The position numbers and the translations under genes are program-made. From JAYPEY01 sp964519245 (GTDB taxonomy: Bacteria > Verrucomicrobiota > Verrucomicrobiia > Limisphaerales > JAYPEY01): DNA of 64,000 nt. Location of the stretch: positions 4,680 to 68,679 of the forward strand of contig CAZFLK010000009.1 of assembly GCA_964519245.1 (NCBI GenBank), written 5' to 3'. Shown piece after piece: positions 50,036 through 60,659 of this stretch; position 1 is the stretch's first letter; every line of letters starts with the position of its first letter. The notes below the pieces were generated by a model. That model ran no database searches. It saw nothing but the letters and a program-made list of their open reading frames with translations, and was not told the origin of the DNA.

Positions 50036-51634
50036 TTACTTCTTCTTCGGCCAACCCTTGTTCTCCCACCAACCGCCGCGGGGGATGTAGTCGGCATTCA
50101 GGAACTCCGCATGCTGGCGGTCGCGATTGGGGATGCCTTTCTCTTCCAGGCTTTGCATCTGCTTCGCGTAGGCCTCGGCGTTCCACTTGGGATTCTTCGT
50201 GGGGAACCGGACACCGAGGTCCTGCTGCCAGGCCTTGAGTCTCTTGAGCATGGCAGCCACGCGTTCGGGATGGTCGACCGCAAGGTCGCGCTGTTCCCCC
50301 AGGTCGCGGGCGACGTGATACAATTCGGACCGGCCGTCCTCGAAGTAGTGAATCAGCTTCCAGTTGTCCTGGAGCATGATGGCGGACGGCTCGCCGCCCT
50401 GGTTTCCGTAGTGAGGATAGTGCCAGAACAGCGGCCGCTCCGGCAGCGTTCCCCCCTTCAACACCGGCACGAGACTGACGCCGTCCTTGTGCTGCTCCGG
50501 TTTCAGGGGCGCGCCCGCCAACTCAAGGATCGTCGGATAGAAATCCGTTCCCGTGGCGGGCGTGTCCGTGCGTGTTCCGGATGTCACGCCGGGCCACTTG
50601 ATGTAATACGGCTGGCGCACGCCGCCCTCCCACTGTCGCCCCTTGCCGCCGCGCAAGGGCAGGCAACTGGTCGCAAATCCGTCGCCGGAGGAGACGCCGC
50701 CGTTATCCGAGGTGAAAATCACGATCGTGTTGTCGGCGAGACCGTGTTGATCCAAGGCCTTCAGGGCATGCCCAACCCCCTCATCCATGGCCTCCATCAT
50801 GCCCGCATAAACGGGGTGATCCTGAACCTGGCGAACCTCCTTCGTCCGATCCAGCCGGAAACGCGGCTCATCCCGGCCAATCAACCCCATCCGTTCAGCC
50901 TTGGCCCGGTATTTTTTCCAACGCTTCTCACTACACTGAATGGGACCGTGCACGGAGTAAAACGAAAGCATCGCGAAGAAGGGCTGGTCCTTGTGTTTGC
51001 CAATGAACTGGGCGGTCTCGCGCCCCAAACGCACCGGCAATTCTTCACCCTGCGGACCATCCTCCAGCGCCGGATTGCGATAAGGCGGAAAGTAACCGCC
51101 CGGCGGCGTGCCCGCAATATGACCGCCCTTGTTGACGTCATACCCCTGATCCTCCGGCCCGTGGCCTTCATGCCCTAGATGCCACTTGCCCGCAAAGAAG
51201 GTCTTGTAGCCATGCTCCTTCAGGGCTTCGGCGATGGTGACCTCGCCCAGTTTCATCTCCATCTCGTAGCGCGCCGGAAGAAGTTTCGTCATGCGATTCC
51301 ATTTGTCCGGCTGATTTCGCCCCGCAGTCCCGCCGATATAATCCGTAATCGCCAACTCCGCCCGGGCCGGATACTTGCCCGTCTGGATCGCCGCCCGCGA
51401 CGGACTGCAAACCTGACACGCCGAATAGCCATTCGAGAAACGCATGGCTTCACTGGCGATGCGATCGATATTCGGAGTCTCGTGAAAGGCGCTCCCCTCG
51501 CAGCTCATATCCTGACGCCCAAGGTCATCCACCAGGATGAACAGGAAATTGGGTTTCTTGTCCGCGGCATGCACGGAAGACAATGCGGCCAGGAGGGCCG
51601 CGACGACGAGGGTGGGGAGAATGCGATTCTTCAT
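50036..51634 (-). CDS. Exported type I sulfatase, 532 aa
   Basis: ATG 51634 gives a standard signal peptide (ILPTLVVAALLAALSSVHA); the frame continues 56 codons upstream through a palindromic repeat and was not used. The formylglycine site CSPSR (Cys76 converted by a maturase) and the metal-binding Asp pair in FILVDDLG (Asp36, Asp37) are present. HLGHEGHGPEDQGYD, VIFTSDNGGVS and FFAMLSFYSVHGPIQ are further sulfatase landmarks. Such enzymes remove sulfate from polysaccharides in the periplasm. The maturase is not in this window. The gene is divergent from kdsB. Confidence 0.92.
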   Translation of the reverse strand: MKNRILPTLVVAALLAALSSVHAADKKPNFLFILVDDLGRQDMSCEGSAFHETPNIDRIASEAMRFSNGYSACQVCSPSRAAIQTGKYPARAELAITDYIGGTAGRNQPDKWNRMTKLLPARYEMEMKLGEVTIAEALKEHGYKTFFAGKWHLGHEGHGPEDQGYDVNKGGHIAGTPPGGYFPPYRNPALEDGPQGEELPVRLGRETAQFIGKHKDQPFFAMLSFYSVHGPIQCSEKRWKKYRAKAERMGLIGRDEPRFRLDRTKEVRQVQDHPVYAGMMEAMDEGVGHALKALDQHGLADNTIVIFTSDNGGVSSGDGFATSCLPLRGGKGRQWEGGVRQPYYIKWPGVTSGTRTDTPATGTDFYPTILELAGAPLKPEQHKDGVSLVPVLKGGTLPERPLFWHYPHYGNQGGEPSAIMLQDNWKLIHYFEDGRSELYHVARDLGEQRDLAVDHPERVAAMLKRLKAWQQDLGVRFPTKNPKWNAEAYAKQMQSLEEKGIPNRDRQHAEFLNADYIPRGGWWENKGWPKKK

Positions 51635-51720
51635 GATCGAGCGGGAGAGCCTAAAGGACCCGTTCCCGTTGCTCAACCCGGGTTTTCGTGCATACACCAT
51701 TGGAAAGAACCAGCCAGCGG

Positions 51721-51783
51721 AGCGCCGAGCATTGCTCGGCCCTGGCGCAGACCGACAGCCAATGCCGAGCGATGCCCGGCGCT
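51721..51783. repeat. Palindromic repeat of the GCCGAGC family, extragenic copy
   Basis: The left arm at 51721-51740 contains the palindrome GCCGAGC-ATT-GCTCGGC; the right arm at 51764-51783 is its imperfect inverse (GCCGAGCGATGCCCGGCGCT). A second copy is found inside folC at 55040-55102. It lies in the divergent spacer between the sulfatase gene and kdsB. Confidence 0.85.
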
Positions 51784-51896
51784 CCTTCATGCGGCATCGC
51801 AATGCTTTGGCCCGGCATGCCCCGCCCCCGGCAGAAAATCGCGATTCGCCTCAATCCGGATTTGATCGTCGCCCCCGGTCGCGGTAATGATCGCCC

Positions 51897-52645
51897 ATGC
51901 AGATCCTGGGCGTCATTCCCGCACGACACGCTTCCACAAGGTTCCCCGGCAAGATGCTTGCCCCCATCGCCGGCAAACCTCTCATTCTCCACGTCGTCGA
52001 TCAGGTCAAACGGGCCTCCTCCCTCAGCGAGGTCATCGTCGCCACGGACCACGAGTCGATTCTCGATTGCGTGGAGGGCCATTGCCGGGTGGAGATGACC
52101 AAGCCGGATCACCCCAGCGGCTCCGATCGCATCGCCGAGGTCGCCTCGCGCAACGGCTGCGACGCCATTGTCAATGTTCAGGGGGACGAGCCCCTGATCG
52201 ACCCGGCCGTGATCAATCTGGTGGCCGAACGGCTGCAAGACTGTGAAATGTCGACGGCCGCAACCCCGATTCGTGACGCGGAGGAGTATTCCGACCCCAA
52301 TTCGGTGAAAGTCGTTGTCAATGCCTCTGGCCGGGCCCTATATTTTTCGCGTCGAACGATACCGTATGTGCGTGATGCCGCCGACAGCCCGGTTGAAGAG
52401 CAGTTGGCGGCGTTTCCGTTTCTGAAGCACCTGGGGATCTACGGCTATCGCCGTGAAACCTTGCTTCGCCTGGTCTCTTATCCGGTCTCGCCGCTGGAGC
52501 AAGCCGAGCGACTGGAGCAACTGCGGGCGTTGGACAACGGGATTCCGATCGCCGTGGCTCAGGTGGACTACCAGGCGATCGGGGTGGACACGCCCGAGGA
52601 CGCGGACCGGGTTGAAGCATTGTTGCGGAAAAGGGAAACAAGCGA

Positions 52646-52649
<4 letters not shown>
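51897..52649 (+). CDS. kdsB: 3-deoxy-manno-octulosonate cytidylyltransferase, 250 aa
   Basis: It activates Kdo with CTP to give CMP-Kdo for lipopolysaccharide core synthesis, in the cytosol. The N-terminus IPARHASTRFPGKML is the nucleotide-binding signature of KdsB; VNVQGDEPLID and FLKHLGIYGYRRETL are further family motifs. Length is normal. Its stop overlaps pyrG by four bases (ATGA), so CMP-Kdo formation is coupled to CTP supply. Its presence implies a Gram-negative envelope with Kdo-containing LPS. Confidence 0.95.
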
Positions 52650-54366
<1,717 letters not shown>

Positions 54367-54377
54367 CCACGTGACCC

Positions 54378-55700
54378 GTGACCTACAACGGCGCCATAGA
54401 ATTCCTCTACGACCTACAGCTATTCGGAGCCAAGCTGGGATTGGAGAATCCGCGAAGGCTCGCCGAGTTGGCGGGCGATCCGCAACGACGGCTCCGCTTC
54501 ATCCACGTCGCAGGCACCAACGGCAAGGGCTCCACCTGCGCCATGCTGGACAGCGTCTACCGGGAAGCGGGACTCAAGGTCGGCCTGTTCACCTCGCCGC
54601 ATCTGGTCAGCTTTCGCGAGCGGATCCGCGTCAATGGGGCCATGATTCCAGAGGAAGCGCTGATTGCGGAGGTGGAGGAAATGCGGGCGCTACTGAAAGC
54701 GTTTCCGGGCCCCAACCATCCGACTTTCTTTGAGGTGGTGGTCGTGCTGGCCCTGAATTGGTTTACGAGGAACGCGTGCGACCTCGTCATATGGGAGACC
54801 GGGTTGGGCGGGCGTCTCGATGCGACCAACATCGTGACGCCGCTCGCCAGCGTGATCACGAACGTCTCGCTGGATCATCAGCAATGGCTGGGGAGAACCG
54901 TCACGGCCATCGCGCGGGAAAAGGCCGGCATCATCAAGCCCGGCATCCCGGTGTTCACTGCGGCGGAGGACCCGGAGGCGCTCGAGGTGATCCGTGAAGC
55001 GGCTGAAGCGGTCGCGGCGCCGCTGACTTTGGCGGCCGGAGCGCCGAGCATTGCTCGGCATCAGCCTTCGACCGACACCTCGGCCGAGCAATGCCCGGCG
55101 CTACCGGAGCTTTGCCTTCCCGGCGCGCACCAACGCCTCAACGCCCGACTTGCCGCAGCCGTCGTCAACGGCCTTCAAGGCGCCATCCCTGTCGCAGCAA
55201 CCGCCCTGACAACCGGGCTCCGAGAAGCGCGCATGGCCGGCCGATTCCAGGAGATACGATCCAAGTCCGGCGGAATCATCATTCTCGATGGCGCGCACAA
55301 CGAGGCCGGCATCGACGCGCTCCTGGCAACATTGGCGGATGCGTTCCCGGATCGGAGACCGACCTTCGTGCTCGGCATGTTGGACGACAAGGCCTGGCCG
55401 GCCATGTGCGCCAAGCTGGCAAAAGCGGCGGCGCGTGTCTTTCTCGCTCCGGTCGCCAGCGCGCGCTCGGCCGATGCGAACGCTCTCGCCGCCGCCTGTC
55501 GGGAATCGAATCCCGAAATTGAAGTCACCGTTTCGAACACCCCCGCATCCGCCCTGGCATCGGCGACGGACGAACCACTGCTTGTCGCCACGGGATCGCT
55601 GCATTACCTCGGCGAGGTCATGGAAGCCATGGGCATCGGCGCCGCCACGAATCAGGACGAGCGGGCGCTGAATGAATACCGGGCGGTCGGAAATGATTGA
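54378..55700 (+). CDS. folC: Folylpolyglutamate/dihydrofolate synthase, 440 aa
   Basis: It adds glutamate to folates (and dihydropteroate if bifunctional). GTG 54378 is followed by family landmarks: P-loop HVAGTNGKGSTCAML (about 43-57), TSPHLVSFRERIRVNG, WETGLGGRLDATN and LDGAHNEAG. An unusual 21-residue stretch (SIARHQPSTDTSAEQCPALP, about 223-242) is encoded by a palindromic repeat at 55040-55102 that also exists outside genes. The frame is kept, and the insert falls between the ATPase core and the C-terminal domain linker, so activity may be unaffected. Confidence 0.92.
   Translation: MTYNGAIEFLYDLQLFGAKLGLENPRRLAELAGDPQRRLRFIHVAGTNGKGSTCAMLDSVYREAGLKVGLFTSPHLVSFRERIRVNGAMIPEEALIAEVEEMRALLKAFPGPNHPTFFEVVVVLALNWFTRNACDLVIWETGLGGRLDATNIVTPLASVITNVSLDHQQWLGRTVTAIAREKAGIIKPGIPVFTAAEDPEALEVIREAAEAVAAPLTLAAGAPSIARHQPSTDTSAEQCPALPELCLPGAHQRLNARLAAAVVNGLQGAIPVAATALTTGLREARMAGRFQEIRSKSGGIIILDGAHNEAGIDALLATLADAFPDRRPTFVLGMLDDKAWPAMCAKLAKAAARVFLAPVASARSADANALAAACRESNPEIEVTVSNTPASALASATDEPLLVATGSLHYLGEVMEAMGIGAATNQDERALNEYRAVGND
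55040..55102. repeat. Palindromic repeat of the GCCGAGC family inserted in folC
   Basis: The left arm 55040-55059 is identical to that of the extragenic copy at 51721-51740. The right arm 55083-55102 is its inverse at 19 of 20 positions. The element adds about 21 codons without stop or frameshift. Confidence 0.88.
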
Positions 55701-55771
55701 ACAAGGCGGCGGCGGCATTCGTCGGTCGCTGTTGAAACCCGAGTGCGCGTTCGCAACACGGCTTCAGACTC

Positions 55772-55858
55772 AACTACGGAATACACGGAATGGACAACCA
55801 TTGGAGTGATGGTCGCCTCAGGTCTTCGGATTCAGTGTATTCCGCGTATTCCGTAGTT
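55772..55858. repeat. Inverted repeat with TACGGAATAC-type arms
   Basis: The arm AACTACGGAATACACGGAAT (55772-55791) and the arm at 55839-55858 are inverse at 19 of 20 positions, with 47 bases between them. No T-run follows, so an extragenic repeat is more likely than a terminator. Confidence 0.8.
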
Positions 55859-55921
55859 ACCCTCCTCTTTCGAGGTTGATCAACCGCGAACCGAATCCCA
55901 AAATTCCCAGCTTTTTCCGAA

Positions 55922-58582
55922 ATGAGCCAGAACAGATTCCACAACCAACTCAGAAGCGCCACGGCGCTCGCCGCGGCGATGCTGATGTCTCCCCTGCTTC
56001 ATGCCGCCGAGGACCAGACCTTTCCCAAGCAGCCGCCCGTGCCCTACCTGAGTCCGGAGGAAAGCCAGAAACATTTCCAACTGCCCGAGGGCTACCGCCT
56101 CGAACTCGTCCTCAGCGAGCCGCAGATCAAGGAGCCGGTGGTCGCGGTCTTCGACGGCAACGGCCGAATGTACGTCGCCGAGATGCGCACGTACATGCAG
56201 GACATCGATGGATCAGACCAACGCAACCCAGTCAGTCGGGTCTCCCGGCACGAAGACCGGGACGGCGACGGAACTTTCGAAACCCACTCTGTCTTCATCG
56301 ACAACCTGATACTCCCCCGGATGATCCTCCCGCTCGACGACGCGTTGCTCGTCGGCGTGACCGACACCAACGACCTGTTTCTGCATCGCGACACCGACGG
56401 CGACGGCGTGGCCGACGAGGTCACAAGGGTCTACGAGGGAGGCAAGCGAGGCGGCAACCTCGAGCATCAACCCAGCGGTCTCATCTGGGCACAGGACAAC
56501 TGGCTCTACACCACCTACAACGCCCATCGCCTGCGCTACACGAAGAACGGCTTCCTCAAAGAATCCACCGCTCCCAACGGAGGGCAATGGGGTCTCACGC
56601 AGGATGATTACGGCAAACCCTGGTACGTCAACGCCGGCGGCGAACGCGGTCCGGTCAACTTTCAGGCCAACGTCTACTATGGCGCCTTCAACATCCCGGA
56701 CCAATTCGCGCCGGACTACCGCGTCGTTTACCCGATTGTCCCCATTCCGGACGTTCAGGGCGGGACCCGTCGCTTTCGACCCGAAGAGAAAACCCTGAAT
56801 CACTTCACCGCCACTTGCGGCGCCGAGATCTACCGCGGCGACCGCTTGCCCGAGGATCTGCGCGGCGATCTCCTCTTCGCCGAACCCGTGGGCCGCCTCA
56901 TCCGCCGCACCAAAATCGACGTGAAGGAGGGCCTTTCCTACTTGCGCAACGCCACCCCGGGCAGTGAGTTCATCCGCTCAACCGACCCCAACTTCCGCCC
57001 CGTCAACATGGTCACCGCGCCCGATGGGACGCTCTACATCGTCGACATGTATCGCGGCATCATCCAGGAGGGCAACTGGGTTCGCGAGGGCTCCTACCTG
57101 CGCAAGGTCGTTCAACAATACAGCCTCGACAAGAATGCCGGCCGCGGACGCATCTGGCGACTCGTGCACGACGACTTCGAACCGGATTCAACCCGCCCGC
57201 GCATGCTGCCGGCTTCGGCCCCGGAATTGCTGGCTTCGCTCAGCCACCCCAACGGCTGGCATCGCGACAACGCGCAACGCCTCCTCGTCCTGCGCGGCGA
57301 CAAGAGCGTCGCCGGCAAACTGAGAGGCATCGCCCAATCACACGGAAACCACCTCGCCCGCATCCACGCCATCTGGACCTTGGAGGGCCTTGGAGCCATC
57401 GACGCGGCGTTCATTCACGATCGACTGACCGATTCGCATCCCCAGGTTCGCAACGCGGCCCTGCGCGCTGGCGAGACCTTGATCAAGGCCGGCGACAAGG
57501 AACTGGCCTCCAGCTACATTCCGCTGACGAAGGACGCCGATTCCCAAGTGGCGATCCAGGCAACGCTCACGGCCAACAAACTCAAGCTCGCCAACGCCCG
57601 GGCAGCCATTGAATCCACTCTCAAGTCTCACCCCTCCAAAGGCGTCAAGACGATCGCGGACCTGATCCTGAATCCGCCCCAACCACCAAGGAAGGAGGCG
57701 GTCGATTTCCTGACACGGAGCGAGAAGCGTCTCTTCAAGCGCGGCGAAGCCATTTACAAGGAGCTCTGCTACGCATGCCATGGATCTGACGGTAAGGGCA
57801 TGCAGATGGAAGGCGCGCCCAAGGGCGTCACGCTCGCGCCGCCTTTTGCCGGATCAGAAACGTTGCTCGGTCACCCGGACGCGCCCATCCTGGTTGTCCT
57901 TCACGGACTGACCGGCCCGGTCAAGGGGAAGAAATACGAGGCCCAGATGGTCCCCATGGCCAGCCAGGACGACCAATGGATAGCGTCTGTGTTGACCTAT
58001 ATTCGCAACAGTTTCGGAAACCGCGCCCCCGGCATCACCCCCCGACAGGTCAAGGGCATCCGGAAACAGTTCGCGCAACGAACCGCGCCGTGGACCGTGA
58101 CGGAACTCAAGGCGGCCGCGCCCATGCCCATCCCTGATCGCAAGCGCTGGGGCCTGTCCGCCAGCCACCGGAAAGAGAACGCCAGGAATGCGGTCGACGG
58201 CAACATCAACAGCCGCTTTGACACCGGCGCATTCCAGAAACCCGGCATGTGGTTCACCGTCGATCTCCAGGAGGAAAGCCTCGTCGGCGGTCTCCGACTC
58301 GATGCCGCCAAATCCCGGAACGACTACCCGCGCGGCTACGAGATCGCCGTTTCCTTGGATGGAACCCACTGGTCCCAGCCCGTCGCCGCCGGCAAGGGGA
58401 CAACCGCAATGACGGAGATCTTCTTTCCCCCACGCAAAGTGCGGCACATCCGGATCACGCAAACCGGCAGCGTGAACAACAAGTTCTGGTCCGTCCATGA
58501 GCTGGAGATCTACCGCCATCCGGAATCCGTCCCCGCAGCCGCCTACGTCCGAAAACTGAAGACGGCGTCTGAATTCGAGTGA
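55922..58582 (+). CDS. PVC-type dehydrogenase with HEAT repeats, cytochrome c and discoidin domain, 886 aa
   Basis: A signal peptide (LRSATALAAAMLMSPLLHA) leads to a six-blade-like propeller of the glucose/sorbosone dehydrogenase type (about 50-430; GYRLELVLSEPQIKEPVVAV, VTAPDGTLYIVDMYRG). HEAT-like helices follow (about 435-590), then a cytochrome c motif CYACH (Cys616, Cys619, His620) and an F5/8C discoidin-like domain (about 735-870; RKENARNAVDGNINSRFDTG). Such multi-domain proteins are typical of Planctomycetota and Verrucomicrobiota and are thought to oxidise carbohydrates on the envelope, passing electrons to the heme. Cofactor and substrate are unknown. The next gene is convergent. Confidence 0.9.
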   Translation: MSQNRFHNQLRSATALAAAMLMSPLLHAAEDQTFPKQPPVPYLSPEESQKHFQLPEGYRLELVLSEPQIKEPVVAVFDGNGRMYVAEMRTYMQDIDGSDQRNPVSRVSRHEDRDGDGTFETHSVFIDNLILPRMILPLDDALLVGVTDTNDLFLHRDTDGDGVADEVTRVYEGGKRGGNLEHQPSGLIWAQDNWLYTTYNAHRLRYTKNGFLKESTAPNGGQWGLTQDDYGKPWYVNAGGERGPVNFQANVYYGAFNIPDQFAPDYRVVYPIVPIPDVQGGTRRFRPEEKTLNHFTATCGAEIYRGDRLPEDLRGDLLFAEPVGRLIRRTKIDVKEGLSYLRNATPGSEFIRSTDPNFRPVNMVTAPDGTLYIVDMYRGIIQEGNWVREGSYLRKVVQQYSLDKNAGRGRIWRLVHDDFEPDSTRPRMLPASAPELLASLSHPNGWHRDNAQRLLVLRGDKSVAGKLRGIAQSHGNHLARIHAIWTLEGLGAIDAAFIHDRLTDSHPQVRNAALRAGETLIKAGDKELASSYIPLTKDADSQVAIQATLTANKLKLANARAAIESTLKSHPSKGVKTIADLILNPPQPPRKEAVDFLTRSEKRLFKRGEAIYKELCYACHGSDGKGMQMEGAPKGVTLAPPFAGSETLLGHPDAPILVVLHGLTGPVKGKKYEAQMVPMASQDDQWIASVLTYIRNSFGNRAPGITPRQVKGIRKQFAQRTAPWTVTELKAAAPMPIPDRKRWGLSASHRKENARNAVDGNINSRFDTGAFQKPGMWFTVDLQEESLVGGLRLDAAKSRNDYPRGYEIAVSLDGTHWSQPVAAGKGTTAMTEIFFPPRKVRHIRITQTGSVNNKFWSVHELEIYRHPESVPAAAYVRKLKTASEFE

Positions 58583-58630
58583 TCGCGGGACGGCAACGGC
58601 GCGGCCCCGGCGGCATTTCGCGCCTCGGGG

Positions 58631-60307
58631 TCAGTCCCGGTCGCCGGAGCCGGCCAGCGTGTTCACCGTCAAATGCGGGAACGGGATGCCCCATCCCTTC
58701 TCTGTGCAGAGGTCGACCAAAATTCGCTGAATCGCGGCCTTCAGGATCGTGTATTGTCCCGCGGCCTCGCCTCCCAAATCCAACCGGACCTCCAGCTCCA
58801 ATGCGGAGTCCGCCGCGCCGGAAAAGAGCGTCGTGACATCACGCAGACTCTGCTCCGGAGTGTGCGCCGGAAGCTGTTTCTTCAGCGCAGCCGTCATGGC
58901 CTCCGGAATCGCGCTCGTCGCCAGGGACTGATGCGCGTAATCAACTCCGAAAACCGCCTTGATCCGGAAACCTCCGGAAAGGTTGATCGGCGCGGCTCCC
59001 ACAAAATCCGCCACCAGATGGGAGACCCGGGCGCCGCCCTCCAACTCCACAATGACCTGGCTCGGCGTCTGCGTCACCGTCTGCGCCAGGTCGCCGCCGA
59101 TGAGAATCCAGTCGCCCTTGCTCGTCGGAAACAGGAGCTCGGACTCGCCCTGCGGCCGGGAGAGTTCATCCAGCAGCCTGGCATAAGGAACCCGAAGACG
59201 CCCGCCTTCCAGCCGATCGTTGACCAGGTAGGTCTTGAAGCCAACGGACTCAACCACCCAAAGCGCGCCATGATATTCCAGGATTTCACCCTCCCGCACC
59301 GGCCCCAGGTTCAGCACAAAATTGACGGCCTGCACGTAATGGGGCAGCGCCTTCACCACCAACCAGGCCAACCCGATCAGGAAAACCAGCACCACGCTGA
59401 GAAGGAACCAATCACTCCGCAGATTGAACACCGCCATCACCGCCAACAAGCCGCCGAATATCGCAGCTCCCTTGGCCGCAAGATTCACAATGCGATCGTT
59501 CAACGTCAGACTGCGCTTGCGTTGAAAACTCCTCTGCCAAGCAAAGAACATGGATCGAATCCCCACGAAAACCAACAGGAACGCAATCGCCCCATATAGC
59601 AGACTGAGTCCGCGCGAACTGACAAACCCGCGAAAAAATTTCTTTGAGCTTTCCACGATCGATTCCTGTTTGGAAAGGATCTCGCGAAGCTGCAGGTTCG
59701 CCGCTTCAACCTGGTTGCTGGCCACGCTCTCGCGCTGCTCCCAGACGGCCAGCTGCGCCTCCAGGGTCGTTTTCAGATCCTCCGTCAAGGACGCTTCCAG
59801 ACTCGATCGGACCTGCTCCACCGCATCCGCCGCCGCCTCGGCTTGCAGCGCATACTTCTCCCTGGCCTTGCGCAACTCGGCGATCTTCCGACTTTCAGCC
59901 GTCGCATCCTCCAGCTCGGAAAGAATCGGTTTGAGCACATCTCCCACCTGCTCTTCCCACGAAAACGCCTCCTGCTTCTCCTCCACAAACAGACTGATAT
60001 CCACGCCGGCGACCGCCTCCTCAAAACGACGCCGCAACTTGAGAAACTCGGCCGCGGAATTCTGCAGATTCTCCGAGGTTGCCTGTTTCGTCGTCTCATT
60101 GCTGGCGTTCTTGAGCTGTTCCTCAAGCCTCGCCAGCTCCTCCTCCTTGGCCGTCAGCGAGGAATAAAGGGATTCCAACAACACCTTGCGATTCTCGGAT
60201 TCCGCCTTGACGCTGACGTTCGTGCCGGTTTGCGCGCCAACGCAGGCCAGCGACAGCGAAAAAAGGAAACCCGGGCCCAGCAGCTTCTTCACAACGATCT
60301 TCAACAC
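58631..60307 (-). CDS. Mechanosensitive-channel (MscS)-like membrane protein with periplasmic coiled coil, about 558 aa
   Basis: GTG 60307 gives a signal peptide (LLGPGFLFSLSLACVGAQTG); the open frame reaches 60526 but that part shows no coding character. Residues about 25-225 form a coiled coil rich in Glu, Ala and Lys, as in MscK-type channels. Three or four membrane helices follow (LLYGAIAFLLVFVGIRSMFF and onward), then an MscS-like beta domain (GEILEYHGALWVVESVGFKT) and a cytosolic alpha/beta tail. The pore helix is divergent, so gating by tension is inferred. Confidence 0.7.
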   Translation of the reverse strand: MLKIVVKKLLGPGFLFSLSLACVGAQTGTNVSVKAESENRKVLLESLYSSLTAKEEELARLEEQLKNASNETTKQATSENLQNSAAEFLKLRRRFEEAVAGVDISLFVEEKQEAFSWEEQVGDVLKPILSELEDATAESRKIAELRKAREKYALQAEAAADAVEQVRSSLEASLTEDLKTTLEAQLAVWEQRESVASNQVEAANLQLREILSKQESIVESSKKFFRGFVSSRGLSLLYGAIAFLLVFVGIRSMFFAWQRSFQRKRSLTLNDRIVNLAAKGAAIFGGLLAVMAVFNLRSDWFLLSVVLVFLIGLAWLVVKALPHYVQAVNFVLNLGPVREGEILEYHGALWVVESVGFKTYLVNDRLEGGRLRVPYARLLDELSRPQGESELLFPTSKGDWILIGGDLAQTVTQTPSQVIVELEGGARVSHLVADFVGAAPINLSGGFRIKAVFGVDYAHQSLATSAIPEAMTAALKKQLPAHTPEQSLRDVTTLFSGAADSALELEVRLDLGGEAAGQYTILKAAIQRILVDLCTEKGWGIPFPHLTVNTLAGSGDRD

Positions 60308-60659
60308 GGCCCGCAGTGTCGTCCACCCCTCCCCCCCACGCAAATTGAAAAGCTCCCCGCCCGGAACTGCCGCCAGAACCGGGTCAGACGGAAACCCGAC
60401 CGCCCCCCGCGCCAAGAACCCGTCAGTCGAAGGTCCACACGATTGAAACTGCGATGAGAACAACTGAGGGATGCGCTCGACAGCTGTGCCGGAGAACCGC
60501 CGCAGCCGCGCGCCGCCCGGTTGCAACCGCGCCCTCAGTCAACGACCTTCGACAATTCACTCGAAATCCGCCGGTGTCCGGACCATCCTGTCCTTGGGCG
60601 CACGGCAGCTGAACCACGCCGAACCGACGCCCGCCTGAACGCAATGCTCCCCAACTATT

